From Ephydatia muelleri (lineage: Eukaryota; Porifera; Demospongiae; Spongillida; Spongillidae), in assembly GCA_013339895.1 (NCBI GenBank), contig JABACO010000007.1:5384897-5448896 (forward strand): DNA of 64,000 nt, written 5' to 3'. The notes under the pieces are model-generated. The model was not told where the DNA came from, made no database searches, and was given only the letters and a program-made list of their open reading frames with translations. Positions 1 to 12,806 of this stretch are shown piece by piece. Position 1 is the stretch's first letter; each line of letters begins with the position of its first letter. Both the position numbers and the translations under genes were made by a program.

Positions 1-1096
1 CTGTATTAGAAGACACCATTAATACACATTATTTGAATTCTATTGAGTTAATGTTTTTACTTAATATTTTTTACTTTTCCATTTGAATATATACATTTCA
101 GTTGTTTGGTTGCATTTTGGATTCACAAAGCTTGGTGTCTTGTTGATTAGAGCATTGCAAGATTCTTTTTGAAACATCGGCATTGTTTGTTAGGCAGCCA
201 GTGGTGCATTTACAAGTATTTGCTGTAAATCAATTCTCATCTCTTTCCATCCATTAGCTGCACAACAAAGCGGACCACTATAATCCACAAGCTGACTGGC
301 AGGATAACATGTTGACAGTATTCCATGTTTACTCCTAAAAACATAAGTGATGAAAAAAGTCATTCCATTGTATATAAATCCCTTATTGTAAACAATAGAC
401 ACCCTGGACACCTCCTAATATGTACTTCAACTATACGACATGGTAACCTAAGCAAGTCTGAACGCGTACGGTCAATTCACTGATGCTTTATCCCCCACAC
501 CAAATGACTTCACACATTTTTTGTTAGCCATCTTCTGTGCTGCTGTCAGATATTTTATATCAGCTGCTTGTCGTACCTGAGATGAAAGGGATGTACAGGT
601 ATTGGTATTCATGTAATAGCTATATAGATGTGTAACTATAACTTAGTATACCTAGAAGGTGTTTTTTTTGTAGTTGCTAAATGTTTAGATCTTCTCAGCA
701 CCAATCCATCAGAATTTGTATCGATGGTATGTCCCTCTTTCTCATCGGTAGCAACTCCTTCACAACCACTGGTATGTTTCAGACTGTACATCCTCAATTT
801 CATTGTGAAAAACTCCACCTGCCTCACTCTCATGCAGCATCAATTACATGTACATCACTTGCTGCTTCATCGTTGTCATGCTCTCCATGTGCATCCACAA
901 TTACATTAGGAAATTCCCAATCACCATCATTACCACAATCCATATCTCCGCCACTGTTTCTAAAACCATCACTAACATCGCTGGTTTCATTATACTGGTC
1001 ATCATCATCCTTTTGAAGACACTCACTCGGGCTCACCAGCACTACCATCATCACATATAGACACATCAATCTGGATTCTGACCAATACAGAGATTC
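1..1096. other. Left flank, no supported gene
   Basis: I see no gene here that I can support. A short acidic reading frame on the - strand (about 830-1096, rich in Asp, Glu and Asn) and another near 190-411 could be exon scraps of a repeat-associated gene, but neither has recognisable domains or clear splice partners. The sequence is ordinary AT-rich DNA up to the hAT-like end at 1097. Confidence 0.4.
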
Positions 1097-3649
1097 CAGG
1101 GGCGGATTTAGGGGGGGGGGGTCCAGGGGGTCCGGACCCCCCCCCTTTCCTATATTGAAGAATGACGTAATGCATACTGCAGCGTTCTGCATGTTACCGT
1201 CCTTGTATTTACAAGATTGCACATCGTTCTAGCCAAGCGGGGTCTATATCGATCTAATTAAATCCTCCTACATGTGTATTAACGAAATATTTAATCGCGC
1301 GATCGATCGAACGGTGCGTGTGAGAAGGAAAAGAATCTGAGATCCATCCCATTCACGTCTTTTGATCGCTTTATACCTCAATTCCTCAGAAAACAGATAG
1401 CTATAGAGCTAAATAAACTAAAAATACTAATACCATAGTAAAACATGCATGAGTCGTTTATAGACCGACATGTAGCTGGTGCTTGGCCACGTGCACGCTT
1501 CTGTCACAAATTCAAAGCTTTGCGTCACGAATTTAATTGCTGAGCAGTAGGAACTATATAGCATTGTGAAGAATGAACAGTTTTCTCGTCGCTATCCATG
1601 CAGGCTCTAGTAATCCGGATATCGCGTGATGTATATGTATATGTATTGATATCACTGTCAATTTCATGCTAAATAAACGCAAAAGCAAAAAAGCGGCTGG
1701 GGCTTCGCCCCAGACCCCACTGGGAGAGCTATCAGCGCTCCCCCAGACCCCTTTGCTGTCACGGGAGGGGCACGCCCCCTCCCGTACCCTCCCCCAGTTG
1801 TGAACTGGTCCTACGCGTAGGACCTGGCCCTGGAGATTAAAGGTTAAGGATGTCCGTCCACTCATGACATGAAGTATTTGTGTCAGACTTCCATTATTCT
1901 TCTTCTTTTGAAGCGCTTCTCGAGAACTGGTTCCGCATGGTGATCCGATGACTCCATTTGTTGCAAATTTGAAAAGACACTTTAAATTGAATGGCCAATG
2001 AACTATGCTAGCACACGAATATAAGTAGCGTTCTAATCGAAGAATCTTTATGTACATGTAATATATCCGGTGTGAATCAATGCGTACTGAATGGAGTATT
2101 AAACTACAGTGTAAGACAAAAGGATTATCCACGCTTGTATAATAGTGAACGGTACCGGTATCTCTCTAGCTTGCATGTTTAATGAATTATTTGTATCAGA
2201 GTAGTCAGATCCTGAGTACTGCCTAGTAGGGAGACACAATGGAACGAGCCAAATTATGGGTTTCCTTGGTTACGTCGTAATCCCTCCTTTCCATTGTCCG
2301 ATGATTTTGGTTGTCTCGACTTGTAATAGCAATGGCATAGCTAGGGTACGGCCCCTGGCAGGGTTTAGGTACTAACAACAGAGGTCGGATTAACTATAAT
2401 ACTCACTCGCCGAAGTAAGAACTGGTAGTAACGGAATAACCATCTCTATTTCGAGTCGGTACTCCAGCTCAATTAAGGCATCAGCAACGAATTAATGGTG
2501 GCGTGCTGTACCATAAATATATAATATCAGTAATCTTGGTAACTCCACCACCGGGCAGTGAGTTGTATGTGCTGAGAAGGAAACCATGCACCATCGACAC
2601 GCAATCGGCACATATAAACAAGCGTATCTCAGACTCTTCGCTGAGATATTGTGGTACAACTTTGAGCGATCGCGCAAGAGTTGCCTTGTACTGTATTTCG
2701 CGTTTGTGAGAATTATGCGTTGATGCGTGTGGTGCACTGTGGCGTTCTAGCAGCTAGGGCTTCCCTATTCATATGGATCGTACATGCGGTGGGAAGTTGC
2801 TTGCACACTTCGTGTTTCGATCAAAATCCTACGTACGCGTGATCACAGAGAAGGCTGCATATAGCTTTCAGTTACTGTGTAACGTATAACCTATACCTTG
2901 CGTAAAATACTGTCAAAAAAACCTAGTCTCGCTGTTTGGTGATGGCTGTTGCTGAGTGTTAACTCATATTATAGCAATATAGCTTATCGTAACAAAACGT
3001 ACCAAGCTAGGAAACATCGTTCCAACATACACACGACCGGGGTCGTGCATGTTTGCTGCCATGTCTGAGAGTTGGCCGGGTAGTGGTATAGTAGTATCGT
3101 ACAAGAAGCAAGGCTTTGAGGAGTGCTTGGGCAACGTTATGACGTTTAATTCATTATTAATAATTTATGGCTTGAATGGGTACTAGAATTCACATACTTG
3201 AATCTAGATATAGACGTGCACATGGGGTAGATATGCTATTTGCACATACAAATATGCAAATAGCTTTGGCTTCAGAATCCACTTTATAATCTTCAATACA
3301 TCGTCCACGCGGTAAAATAGGAAAGGGAAAATAGTGATCAAAAGTATGCCAGCAATTAAATGTATGCAGTAAAACAAAACCCCGTTTTGAAATTGATGGG
3401 GGCAAATTTTTACAGAACAGAAGATATACAAACAATGTGTTATTAGTCCTTGTATCATACTTAGGTTTATAAACTTGACTACAAGTCTTTGGTACTAAAC
3501 TGTGCGCGATTGATAGATTTTACCCATAGACTCCATGTACAATAATTTTATTACGCGTATTACGGAATTCAAATAATTCATGTCCGCAATTGCTGGCCAT
3601 GATATATTTATCAGACCCCCCCTTTCCCAAAATCCTGGATCCGCCCCTG
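1097..3649. mobile_element. Possible hAT-like element bounded by CAGGGGCGGAT ends
   Basis: The left end reads CAGGGGCGGATTTAGG from 1097. The right end, read on the - strand from 3649, begins CAGGGGCGGATCCAGG. Both run into long G tracts. Ends of this kind are common on hAT-type DNA transposons. The 5 bp gattc lies immediately outside both ends (1092-1096 and 3650-3654), which would be a 5-bp target duplication; hAT elements usually make 8 bp, though 5 bp has been described for some lineages. The 2.5 kb between shows no transposase that I recognise, so this is a non-autonomous element, two unrelated solo ends, or an old gutted copy. The subterminal sequences beyond about 16 bp do not match, which weakens the single-element reading. 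Confidence 0.4.
1688..1800. repeat. GC-rich hairpin cluster
   Basis: Several short perfect hairpins are packed together: ggggcttcgcccc near 1698, and gggaggggcac followed by gccccctccc near 1764-1785. The block is far more GC-rich than its surroundings. It resembles dispersed palindromic GC clusters seen in many genomes. It has no coding sense that I can support. Confidence 0.5.
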
Positions 3650-4549
3650 GATTCCCTTCTTGACACGGTTCTTCACTTTTGTTTGTACATTTGGTAGTTA
3701 CGGCACTATTGTGACAATCAGTACTGTCAATAAAGGACAACACCATCAGTCTCCAAGTCTGCCACAATAATAGCAGATTTGTTGCATGATGGAAATACAA
3801 CTTCTCTGGGCATCTGACCAAACACCAACTGATACAGAGATCAGCCAGTAGTGTCATGAACTTGGGTGTTGGGTGGCACGAGTTCTTTCAACCACTCCCT
3901 GTGATTGAGGGTGGTGAGGTCGTTCACTTACAAGCTTAATGTTTGAATGCCATCGATCTATACGCTGCTTCATGACATGGTTAATAAATTCTACCGTCTA
4001 GATGGGAATAAAAGGCGCTAAACATATGACGACTTTTGTGCATCTTTTTGGCCGACATGCCGTAATGCTTACTATCATTCTCTAATTACAAACTAATGTC
4101 CATTACGGAACGACCGTGAACTGACATTTCTCAGTTCACAAAACAGCCATAGAAAGGCAAAGAGTAAGAAATAGGGACGTGTCACCACACCCTAGTGTAT
4201 ATGGCTGTAAGTACAACGTCCAAGCATGACACTTGGGAGCACAATAACTACAACTTTAAAAGTTACATTTATGGTGATCGGTTATTCACAGTTCATGCGT
4301 GCCTTACTGTATATGTGGGTTGTGTACTGTATAAGCCTAAATATACGCAACAAGACTGACGAACATGTATTCGTACACACTGAAGGACATATAATACATG
4401 TACAGTAATACTAAGTGCTCTGTGCACGTGCAGTGTATTGATTTTATGTATATTTACTCACAAATGAAGGGTCATTTGCACGCAATTATTAGAACATGTA
4501 TACTTGCATATCCTCCGTAGTGAAAACGTGCATTCTGTACCCAATAGCA
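3650..4549. other. Intergenic, nothing recognised
   Basis: No gene or repeat can be supported. A - strand frame next to the hAT-like end (about 3650-3857) is open but has no recognisable motif, and its last residues simply read into the element end. Confidence 0.4.
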
Positions 4550-5509
4550 TCACACGCTAGCTGGTGGTAGAGAGAAATAAGTTGTCTGATGTGTGGTCAA
4601 CAATTTAATAGAACTGTTATTTCCGGTAGTATTGTTTTGAATTTTAGGTTTGTGCTTTCTGCCAGACATCTGCACAACAAGAATGTGGATTATAAGTGTT
4701 GTCCCTGACGTCATGCTCCAAAGGGAGAAAAACACAAATCGGGATACGTCCAGTGAACTGTTAAGCTTGAAGCCCTGGGCTACGTAGATGTGAAACATAA
4801 CAAGAGGAATATCAAAGACAAAAAATAATATCGGGAAAGCAGCCAGAGGAAGGAGGTGTTTAAGAGCCAGCCAAAACTGGTCGCCATCGGTGATGGGTTC
4901 ATACTGTGACCTCCAACATACCTTACATGCCATTTTTATCACCATCAAAATCATTGCTGCCGATGCGACTAGAAGAACGATCAACGCAGGTCCATCCCAG
5001 AGAACAACACTTTCGATGAATGCGACCTCGGTTTTAGCGTAAATATAGCACGCGTAAGTGCTATCCGGGCTAGGTGCGTAGGATCTGGTTACGAGTGGTA
5101 CTGAGGCTACCACTGCTGGCACAAGCAGCGAAGTCACAACGTAAAACACTTCCAGTTTCTTCAAGTTCCTGTGGAGTACCGCAAAACAGAAGAGATGAAA
5201 CGTCACCCACACCGTGAAGAGCAGCTTCATCCACTCCGTGTACAGAGTAAACCACGCTACAGCGGTACATAGGTGACCGTAGACTACTGGATTTCTGCTG
5301 TGGTTAACAAGAGTTATTTGCAGTATCGCTCCCGTTGCCAACGACAATGACGACAGTACTTGGTAGAGAGCCAGTCGGTAGACAAGCCTATTATAGAGCT
5401 TCAGGACGAACACCAAGACAGCAGCTAGTATACATACCAGTACAGAGACTCCGTTAGTAGCTCCGATAACTGTATAATAAGAAGAAACGTTTCCAACTGA
5501 GTCATTCAT
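4550..5509 (-). CDS. Orphan seven-transmembrane receptor (GPCR), single exon
   Basis: A 319-residue protein read from one uninterrupted exon. Seven hydrophobic segments lie at about residues 13-37, 44-66, 80-112, 120-141, 171-195, 216-242 and 256-280. Two N-glycosylation sequons sit in the short N-terminus. Cys81 at the top of helix 3 and Cys154 in the second outer loop can form the usual receptor disulfide. The segment YNRLVYRLALYQ before helix 2 resembles the YVHRLQLYLA segment of the two other receptors in this window, so all three look like distant relatives. I cannot assign a ligand. There is no DRY motif, which argues against a typical rhodopsin-class receptor; a cAMP-receptor-like or other invertebrate lineage is more likely. 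The ATG at 5509 is the first in frame. A hairpin MITE lies only 16 bp upstream, in the presumed 5' leader. Confidence 0.85.
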   Translation of the reverse strand: MNDSVGNVSSYYTVIGATNGVSVLVCILAAVLVFVLKLYNRLVYRLALYQVLSSLSLATGAILQITLVNHSRNPVVYGHLCTAVAWFTLYTEWMKLLFTVWVTFHLFCFAVLHRNLKKLEVFYVVTSLLVPAVVASVPLVTRSYAPSPDSTYACYIYAKTEVAFIESVVLWDGPALIVLLVASAAMILMVIKMACKVCWRSQYEPITDGDQFWLALKHLLPLAAFPILFFVFDIPLVMFHIYVAQGFKLNSSLDVSRFVFFSLWSMTSGTTLIIHILVVQMSGRKHKPKIQNNTTGNNSSIKLLTTHQTTYFSLPPASV

Positions 5510-5525
5510 CGATGCGCCACCACCT

Positions 5526-5615
5526 AGTCTCGTACCCAGACCTGTTTACGTAAGCATTACGTAAAGCCATAAATTATGCGATAATGCTTATGTAAACAGG
5601 TCTGGGTACGAGATA
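5526..5615. mobile_element. Hairpin MITE with a 10-bp target duplication
   Basis: A 90-bp foldback element. The arms carry CTCGTACCCAGACCTG and its complement around a short loop. The 10-bp sequence gccaccacct lies on both sides (5516-5525 and 5616-5625), which fits a target-site duplication of the length made by Mutator-like transposases. Related foldback sequences with the same CTCGTACCCAGACC arm occur at 56795-56903 and, weaker, at 43256-43333. Confidence 0.75.
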
Positions 5616-5625
5616 GCCACCACCT

Positions 5626-8389
5626 TCCGCATTAGACAATAATGCAGAACCAGCACAATCTAGAGAGTAGGTGGCAAAGAGCGTTTCGTTTGAAGTAACA
5701 ACTAGCTACCTCAATGAGAGAATAATACAATTAACTAGTGACAATAAATTAAATTAGCTATCGTGTGCTCCATGCTTTGACGTGACAAGGATCTGAATTT
5801 CCACCGCATACCAGCTGTGATGCATGTACATCACAAAGGTAAGAAAAAACTTAGAGGCACAGAAATAGATTCCTAGCTGCTGTTAGAAAGATCGGATCTG
5901 AAGAACGATCTCATTTGTCACAGAAATCAAAACTGGTTCTATTATTATTGATTTCACAACGGACTAAATTGTCCAATCAGCGCATGATTAATAAATCATG
6001 TATGCGTTGATGTTGCAGACATTTCGTTTCAGGGAAACACGCAGATTTGTACGATCGTACATATCGAGATTGCTTTTCAACAATTAGTCTTGTCCGCCAG
6101 CAAAAGACTATAGTACCGTGAGCAATAGTACCGACCGTCAAAGCGGTACGAAGGATGCAAAAGAAGGGGATAAAGAAATACTATGCGCGGGTCGAATGGC
6201 AATGGAACATCCATATCAATGGCAACTGATTATTATGGTTGACCTGGATGGTTCTGAAGCTACCTCGTTGTGCATCAGTGTTGTCATCTAAAGACAACGT
6301 AACCTAGGTAGTAAATCACATGAATCCAATGACGTTTCATACCCTGCTCCAGAACAGCTGTTTGTCTCAATACTGAACTATTTCCTCTGTCTATCTTTCA
6401 GTACTCTAAGGATTTTCCTTTGCATTTCATGCTTATGTTTTATTATCGATTCTGGCACACACATTTACATGGCAGCCCCAGGTGGGCTGAGAACAACTAT
6501 GCACAAGAAAATTGATAAATTGTCGTTTACTACATATGTGCAATGAGGGTTGTCAGGAGCAAGAAGTGGTAGTAGTGGTGGTGGTGTTGAAATGGTGTTG
6601 ATGTGCTTTATAAACTTATCAACACGCTCTTTGTTGGCTGGGTGAGCCACTTTTGGTGGAGTTGTCACTTTCTTGGTGAACATGTGAGCTTCATACATTT
6701 ATTGGGGTGTCAGAGCAACAATGCACATGTATGTATATTCTGTAACACCTCAGATCACGCACTTGAAATGTTTATATCACCTCTCTAACACCTGCTTGAC
6801 TCGCATATACTTAACATCGAAACGTGCCCAACTTCTGGGGGTTGTAGGATTTAAACAATTCCCTCCTTTTGTTTATTTACAACAACAAAAAAACCTATGC
6901 ATCACATCAAAGTCCACTCATAATGAGCATTAATGATCATTTGTCTAAAGGATAATAGCTATATACAGTTCAAATCTGATACGCGTCAAAGTTGTTCTGT
7001 TCGTCATTTTTAATGCTGGATGTAAAGGCTCTGCGGTACACCTTTTTTTCATTTGATTTTAAGTATGAAAAACTTGTGGAAGAATTTCGCTTCATAGTTT
7101 ATACGATACAGGCATTTTTTTGCTTCGAATACTCATTTCCAGGCTTCCTAATTGATAATGAATACACGATGACTCATTTTAAAGCTAAACAATTTAACCC
7201 TATTTTGGCCACACCTAACGATTTAATTCAATAATGTACTCGCTCCACATAACTTTGCTGGAGCGGGGTACCCTTCCCACCCCAGCAAGGAGCATACACC
7301 CCACCCAAACAAGGGGTTGTGAGGAGCGTACAACGCTATCACATTGGGGGCCCCAGAAGCTTTGAATCTCCAGTCGTTGTGACTAAAGCTTAGATGTTGC
7401 GAGATAATTATCAGGGAGATGGCACGTGATCCGAGTGTGGAGCTGAGTTAACAAGTAAAGCAAAAAAAACATCCTGTGACGATAAAGTTGGTGGGATATA
7501 GGAATTGGAGGCAAAGGTTGTGTAAAAAGGAAGAGAACAAGGTTTCTGGAAAAGAAAACTGATACTTATGTACACGTAGCAGGCAAAATTTAGCAGCCTC
7601 GGGTTGATATGACGATGTCAACTTCCACATCGTCATGATGGAATCAGACACCATTTATAATCCCCCGCTTGCCTGCCTGCGGTGCGTACTACTAGTATAC
7701 TAGTACGACTTTCGGTCCAGGGCAACGCCCAAATCGGTCTCTGCGTGTTCCGGACCCCTCCAAGCGCTACGCAACAAGGTTTTTTGGTACCTATGCATGT
7801 ACACGATCCGGATCGTTTGTAAAACATCGCCCATACGTACATGTAGTCGTAATTACTATCAGCTAATTCGGGTATCTCGTGGGTAAAAAATCTACAAACT
7901 AGCTGCCGGGGCGTTCGATTCTTAGCTGTATTACATGTATCAAATTCTTTTTTTATTTATCACACCACGTTACAAGTGATGTCACTCACACAAGTATTGA
8001 TCACATAAAAGTTAATAGGAATACATTTTAATGTGCATTAATTGGGGATATCATATGTACAGCGTCGTCATCTTCAGGTAACTTACATGTAAGTTAGTAA
8101 GTATATGCCACGAGTTGTGTTTCTGTGTAGTACATGTAGCAATATATTTATGTACCAGTACTAGTATCGCATTTACCAGTTCCAGTCCATCCACTGCCAA
8201 CACATCTGGTCCCAGCTCCAGTTCATTCACTAGTTCCAGTCCATCCACTACCAACACATCTGGTCCCAGCTCCAGTCCATCCACTCTATCATGAACGAAC
8301 CAAACTGATGCAGGTAACATCACAATATAAACCACATACCGATGGCACCCTCATATACTCCAGGTTATGTTTTATACACATACCCACAC
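5626..8389. other. Intergenic, no gene recognised
   Basis: Nothing that I can call a gene. Short open frames such as 6992-7234 show no homology that I recognise. A GC-richer stretch at 7250-7350 and another at 7670-7790 have some self-complementarity but no tRNA cloverleaf. A short tandem lies at about 8170-8285, where ccagttccagtccatccact-like units repeat. Confidence 0.4.
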
Positions 8390-8392
8390 ATG

Positions 8393-8394
<2 letters not shown>

Positions 8395-8447
<53 letters not shown>

Positions 8448-8605
8448 ATACATACAGACATGCACATGTACTGATGCAGACGTCAGTTTTGACAAAACAA
8501 ATCTCAGCATTGCTTTGAGGTTAAGGGTCCAAGCAATGCTGAGGTTTTATTTCCTCAAAACTGACATCTATACCAGTACATGTGTGTGTGTGCATGGTTG
8601 AGTGT

Positions 8606-8641
<36 letters not shown>

Positions 8642-8745
8642 CACAATGCTTGAGGGAGGGAGGGACCCTAACCTCAAAGCAGTGCTGAAGTTTTGTTTTG
8701 TCAAAACTGACATCTGCATCAGTACATGTGCATGTCTGTATGTAT

Positions 8746-8809
<64 letters not shown>

Positions 8810-9067
8810 CACAATGCTTGAGGGAGGGAGGGACCTTAACCTCAAAGCAATGCTGAGATTTTATTTTGTCAAAACTGACATCTGCATCAGTACATGTGCA
8901 TGTCTGTATGTAAGTGTGTGTGTGTGTGTGTGTATGTGTGTGTGTGTGTGGCACGATGCTTGAGGGAGGGAGGGACCTTAACCTCAGAGCAATGCTGAGG
9001 TTTTATTTTGTCAAAACTGACATCTGCATCAGTACATGTGCATGTCTGTATGTATGAGTGTGTGTGA

Positions 9068-9108
<41 letters not shown>

Positions 9109-9300
9109 TGGGTGTGTGTGTGTGTGTGTGTGGCACAATGCTTGAGGGAGGGAGGGACCTTAACCTCAGAGCAATGCTGAGGTTTTATTGATATCTGCAT
9201 CAGTACATGTGCATGTGTGTGTATGAGTGTTGTGTGTGTTTGTGTGTGTACATGTACATGCATGTGTGTGTTTGGTGTGTGCATGTGTGTGTGTACATGC
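8395..9300. repeat. GT-rich minisatellite, inverted unit followed by direct units
   Basis: A long CA tract (8395-8445) is followed by a non-repetitive stretch, then by about four direct units, each made of a GT tract plus about 110 bp that includes gcttgagggagggaggga and tgacatctgcatcagtacat. The first unit (8395-8530) runs in the opposite direction, so the array starts with a hairpin centred near 8527, where gcattgctt faces its complement. The units differ mainly in GT-tract length. No coding function is implied. Confidence 0.9.
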
Positions 9301-9598
9301 ATTGGTAGTGAAATGTTTGATAAGATATATTAACTTGTTGTGTACAACTCCGTCAAGCTGACGTTGCACATCAGCAGCTCCCCATATCCATACGAATGTG
9401 TGAGTTTGCTGTTTCCTCAAAACTCTTGTGTGAGATGGCCATATTTGTCATGGGTACGCCCAAAAACTGCATTGATCCGGTTTGGGCAATGAATGCTAAT
9501 TACCTAGTGTGGACACACCCACAATCCGGATCGATCCGGTTTGAGGTTGCTAGTGAAGAAATGCCTTTATGTGCTGTTTCAAACAGGTAGTGTATCTA

Positions 9599-11710
9599 AT
9601 GGATAGATTTAATGTCAGTGGTGAATTTTATCACGAGCTGTCCATGTTTCTACTACGGTCCTATCATATAAAGAAAGTTCGAACACAGCAGAACAAATCA
9701 TTAAAGACCAGAATTCACCGCGTACCCACACCACATCATGGCGTATATTGTTCCATAAAGGAGAGGTTGTGTGATGAAATAGGACAGCTAGTAAGCAGCA
9801 TTTCTGTTTTTACAATACAACATGCTGCATTCCATGCAAATGCTAGTTAGGTGGAACTAAATCCAGATTGGAGACAAGGAGTGATTCGAGTAAAATGGAG
9901 TGGGGATGGTGCAAAGTTCAGCAGATGCTCCAGCTTCGTTCTGTTGTCGTTTTCGTTTACTTAACCTCCAACAATGTGTATTATCACCACTAGATTTGCA
10001 TTGTAGAGGTTGCTATTAGAGATGTTCTATTCTCTATAGATAACCACACAATAGCAGTGGTAAACATGCCAGAGAAGTACGATCTCCTAGCAACAGCACT
10101 TGATCCTATCCTCTCAGAGATCAAAGAACTACTGGCCTTGAAAATGGTGCAGGTTGGTGGGAAGAGTAACGAATTGGAGTTCTACTTAGGAGGAGATTTG
10201 AAGGTAATGAGTCTACACTAATAATGTTATCACTAACATTTTCATTATAACTTATAGTTTTTGCTACTTTTTGGAGGGTTTGCCCAGGCCAACTCTAAGT
10301 ATTCTGTCTGGTACCATCAAGTGACCGGTATGGTGAAATACTCCATCTTTGATTGCATACTAACCTAAAGCATACTAGTTTTGTGCACATTTCATCTACT
10401 CTGTTTTGCAGTTGGGACACTTCCAAACTGTATCCAATAAGGTCAATTGAGGACATTGTAGCTTGTGCAGCTACCAATGCGTACAGTGTCAAGTACCCAC
10501 CACTCCTATCAATTGACCTAGACCATGTGGTGCCTGATGAGCTTCACCTGTTCCTACGAATAATGGACATCCTCATTGAAAATCTATTATCATATGCAGT
10601 GGAATTGGACATCAGGGCAACCCGAAAGCAGACAGACCTCCTTCAGGGAGCAACAATAAAAAAAGGTGCAGGCAAGTATCCAGTCTTGTGGTGTGTCCTT
10701 CCAAATCTGGAAGAAAAAAGATAAGCCAGAAGAGCTTGACTGGACGTCTCTTGGAGGTGCTCAAAAAAGAAAGGTCCTATCATTACTGCCAGCACAATTT
10801 TCTAGTATCCTTCCTCCTGAAACCTGTCAACCTGTAGCACAATTGTGGAAGGTGTGCTTGTGATGCACCTGTTGTACTTTTTTTTTCTAGGACTTTGAGG
10901 AGACATACAGTGCCATTAGTAGCTGGACACCTGACAGTACGGTCATTGAGACAAAGGTGGGGTTAAATCACATATAATGATTCTAATTTAGTAGATACAT
11001 GTGCTGATTCATTCAGGCAAAGAAATGGATAGCAGATTTTGTAGCCTTATCAGGCATGTCACAGGGCTATCAAAGGAGCATACATGCATCTCATGGCCAT
11101 ACACATACCAGAGATGGTGGCATTACTCGGAAATGTAAAACAGTTCAGCTGCCAAGGTGAATGTTTTTTTAATTATTATTATCATATCTGCAACCACCAA
11201 GGTGCATGAACTTCGTACTGCTTTATATTTATTGGGTGTGAGGAAATTGGGTGTCTGATGCAATTATACACATAACATGCAAGCCCGTAGCTAGGAAGTC
11301 TGCCAGGGCTACGGGCCTGAGATTTGTATTTGAACAACCAACAAAAATAAATAAACAAAACTGTAACAACTTCATATACCTTTCAGCTTTGACTACAATT
11401 TTGTTCCATACCTACCAACTGGTGAATTGGTGAATCCTGTGTACAGAATCTAAGAATTTATGATATGTACATATGATATTATATGTACTTGTATTATGCT
11501 ACAGGTGTTGAGAAATTAAATGATGTATCAAAGAGAAGCTACTTCAGCTCCTGTAAATGGAACCCAGCTGAGGAGATGATGCTCACTGAGCAACGTATGG
11601 GTATAAATTCTCTTCTCTCCCGAAAAAGAAGGGCATACATGAAACATGATCATAAATACTGGGACCAAGAAATAATACAAACTAGGAAGCAGCGACGTAA
11701 ATGTATTTAA
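9599..11710 (+). pseudogene. Eroded spliced gene of an uncharacterised repeat-associated invertebrate family
   Basis: A series of + strand segments reads, in order, like one protein family that I recall as widespread and uncharacterised in sponges and cnidarians. Segments: 9599-9847 (RFNVSGEFYHELSM); 9878-9961 (VKWSGDGAKFSR); about 10040-10203 (NHTIAVVNMPEKYDLL ending in YLGGDLK at a GT donor); 10256-10330; about 10412-10851 (SVKYPPLLSIDLDHVVPDEL, then SCGVSFQIWKKK); 10891-10955; 11018-11150; and 11506-11710 (GVEKLNDVSKRS to YWDQEIIQTRKQ). Several junctions have good splice sites (tttctag before 10891, ctacag before 11506). In-frame stops and a frame step near 10670 suggest that the copy is no longer functional. 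The family may be transposon-derived; I do not know its function. Confidence 0.6.
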
Positions 11711-12274
11711 TGACGAGCTTGAACTACGTGCGCAAGTATATGAGTTCTTGACAATGTAGAAGTACATACATGTATCTCACATGTCACACGAGTTGGCCTA
11801 TGTATGAGTTGCCTATGTATGAGTTGGCCTATGTATGGATATACTATTGCTGTTCACACTACAATGAAGAGCAAATGTAGCGTTCTTCTGAGGGTTCAAT
11901 CAATGGAGCTGAGAATCAAACTCTTACCAGCTAAGGGTGCTGTTAGAAAATATATGCTGCTGAATTTCTTTAACAACATGACTTTAAATAGCCTAGTAGA
12001 GCTCATTTGCATGCTTGCAATTGCACTACCAGCTGGACGTAACTCAAGAACTAAATACTCACACTCAGAGACCCAGCAGAGAAACCTCTTAATCACTGAA
12101 TTGTTAAGGACTTCCAAAATAATGCACACGCAGTATAATTCACACCAATGGGCCTTACGGGCTTCCTCTCAAGGAGATAACACCACTTATGAAGCATTAT
12201 TGAGTGTCACAATTCTTCTGGCAAGCACGTTAAGCACACAGTCACTTCAGTACTCCCCACTCTGAACTTATAAA
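11711..12274. other. Unassigned stretch with one open frame
   Basis: A + strand frame from 11804 to 12265 is open for 153 codons but shows no motif or domain that I recognise and no convincing splice context. It may be chance or the eroded 3' part of the preceding gene. Confidence 0.3.
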
Positions 12275-12745
12275 GAAGGAAGGGCATGGAACATGAGCGT
12301 GCAGTCAAGGCTATGTGACACGACAATGTAGTGGAGGCTATAATACAGGACCATGTACTGGAGGTTAATGACATGCAGATGAAATTAAAATATGGTGCAT
12401 CTGTGCTTTCAGAGAGTAATTATAAATCCCAACACAAATGAACTTACCTCAGCTGTGGTTTAACTCAACCGCACCTCCCCCCCCCCCCCCCCAACTCTGA
12501 AGTTATAGTGAAGGAAGGGCATGGGACATGAGCATGTAGTGAGGCTATGAAACACAAAAAATGTATGAGACAGGACCATGTAATGGAGGCTATGTGATAT
12601 GCTATAAGCCAGGACCATGTAGCAGAGGTTATGTGACAACAGCAGGTAGTAGAGGCTATGAAAAAATGGCATGTACTGAAGGCGATGAGACACGTGCATT
12701 TAGTTGGCTGAAATAAGACCATGTAGTGGAGGTTATGACACTCAA
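12275..12745. repeat. Degenerate ~30-bp minisatellite
   Basis: Imperfect units around gaggctatg, followed by a short variable part and accatgtagtg, recur many times. A longer module beginning aaggaagggcatg appears near 12278 and again near 12511. A C tract interrupts the array at 12477-12492. Frames read from either strand are low-complexity products of the repeat. Confidence 0.7.
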
Positions 12746-12759
12746 GCATGTGTGGTTTG

Positions 12760-12760
12760 T

Positions 12761-12806
<46 letters not shown>

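Noticed and set aside
7900-7925. gttcgattc as a possible tRNA B box
   Set aside because: No acceptor stem, anticodon arm or A box at the right distance.
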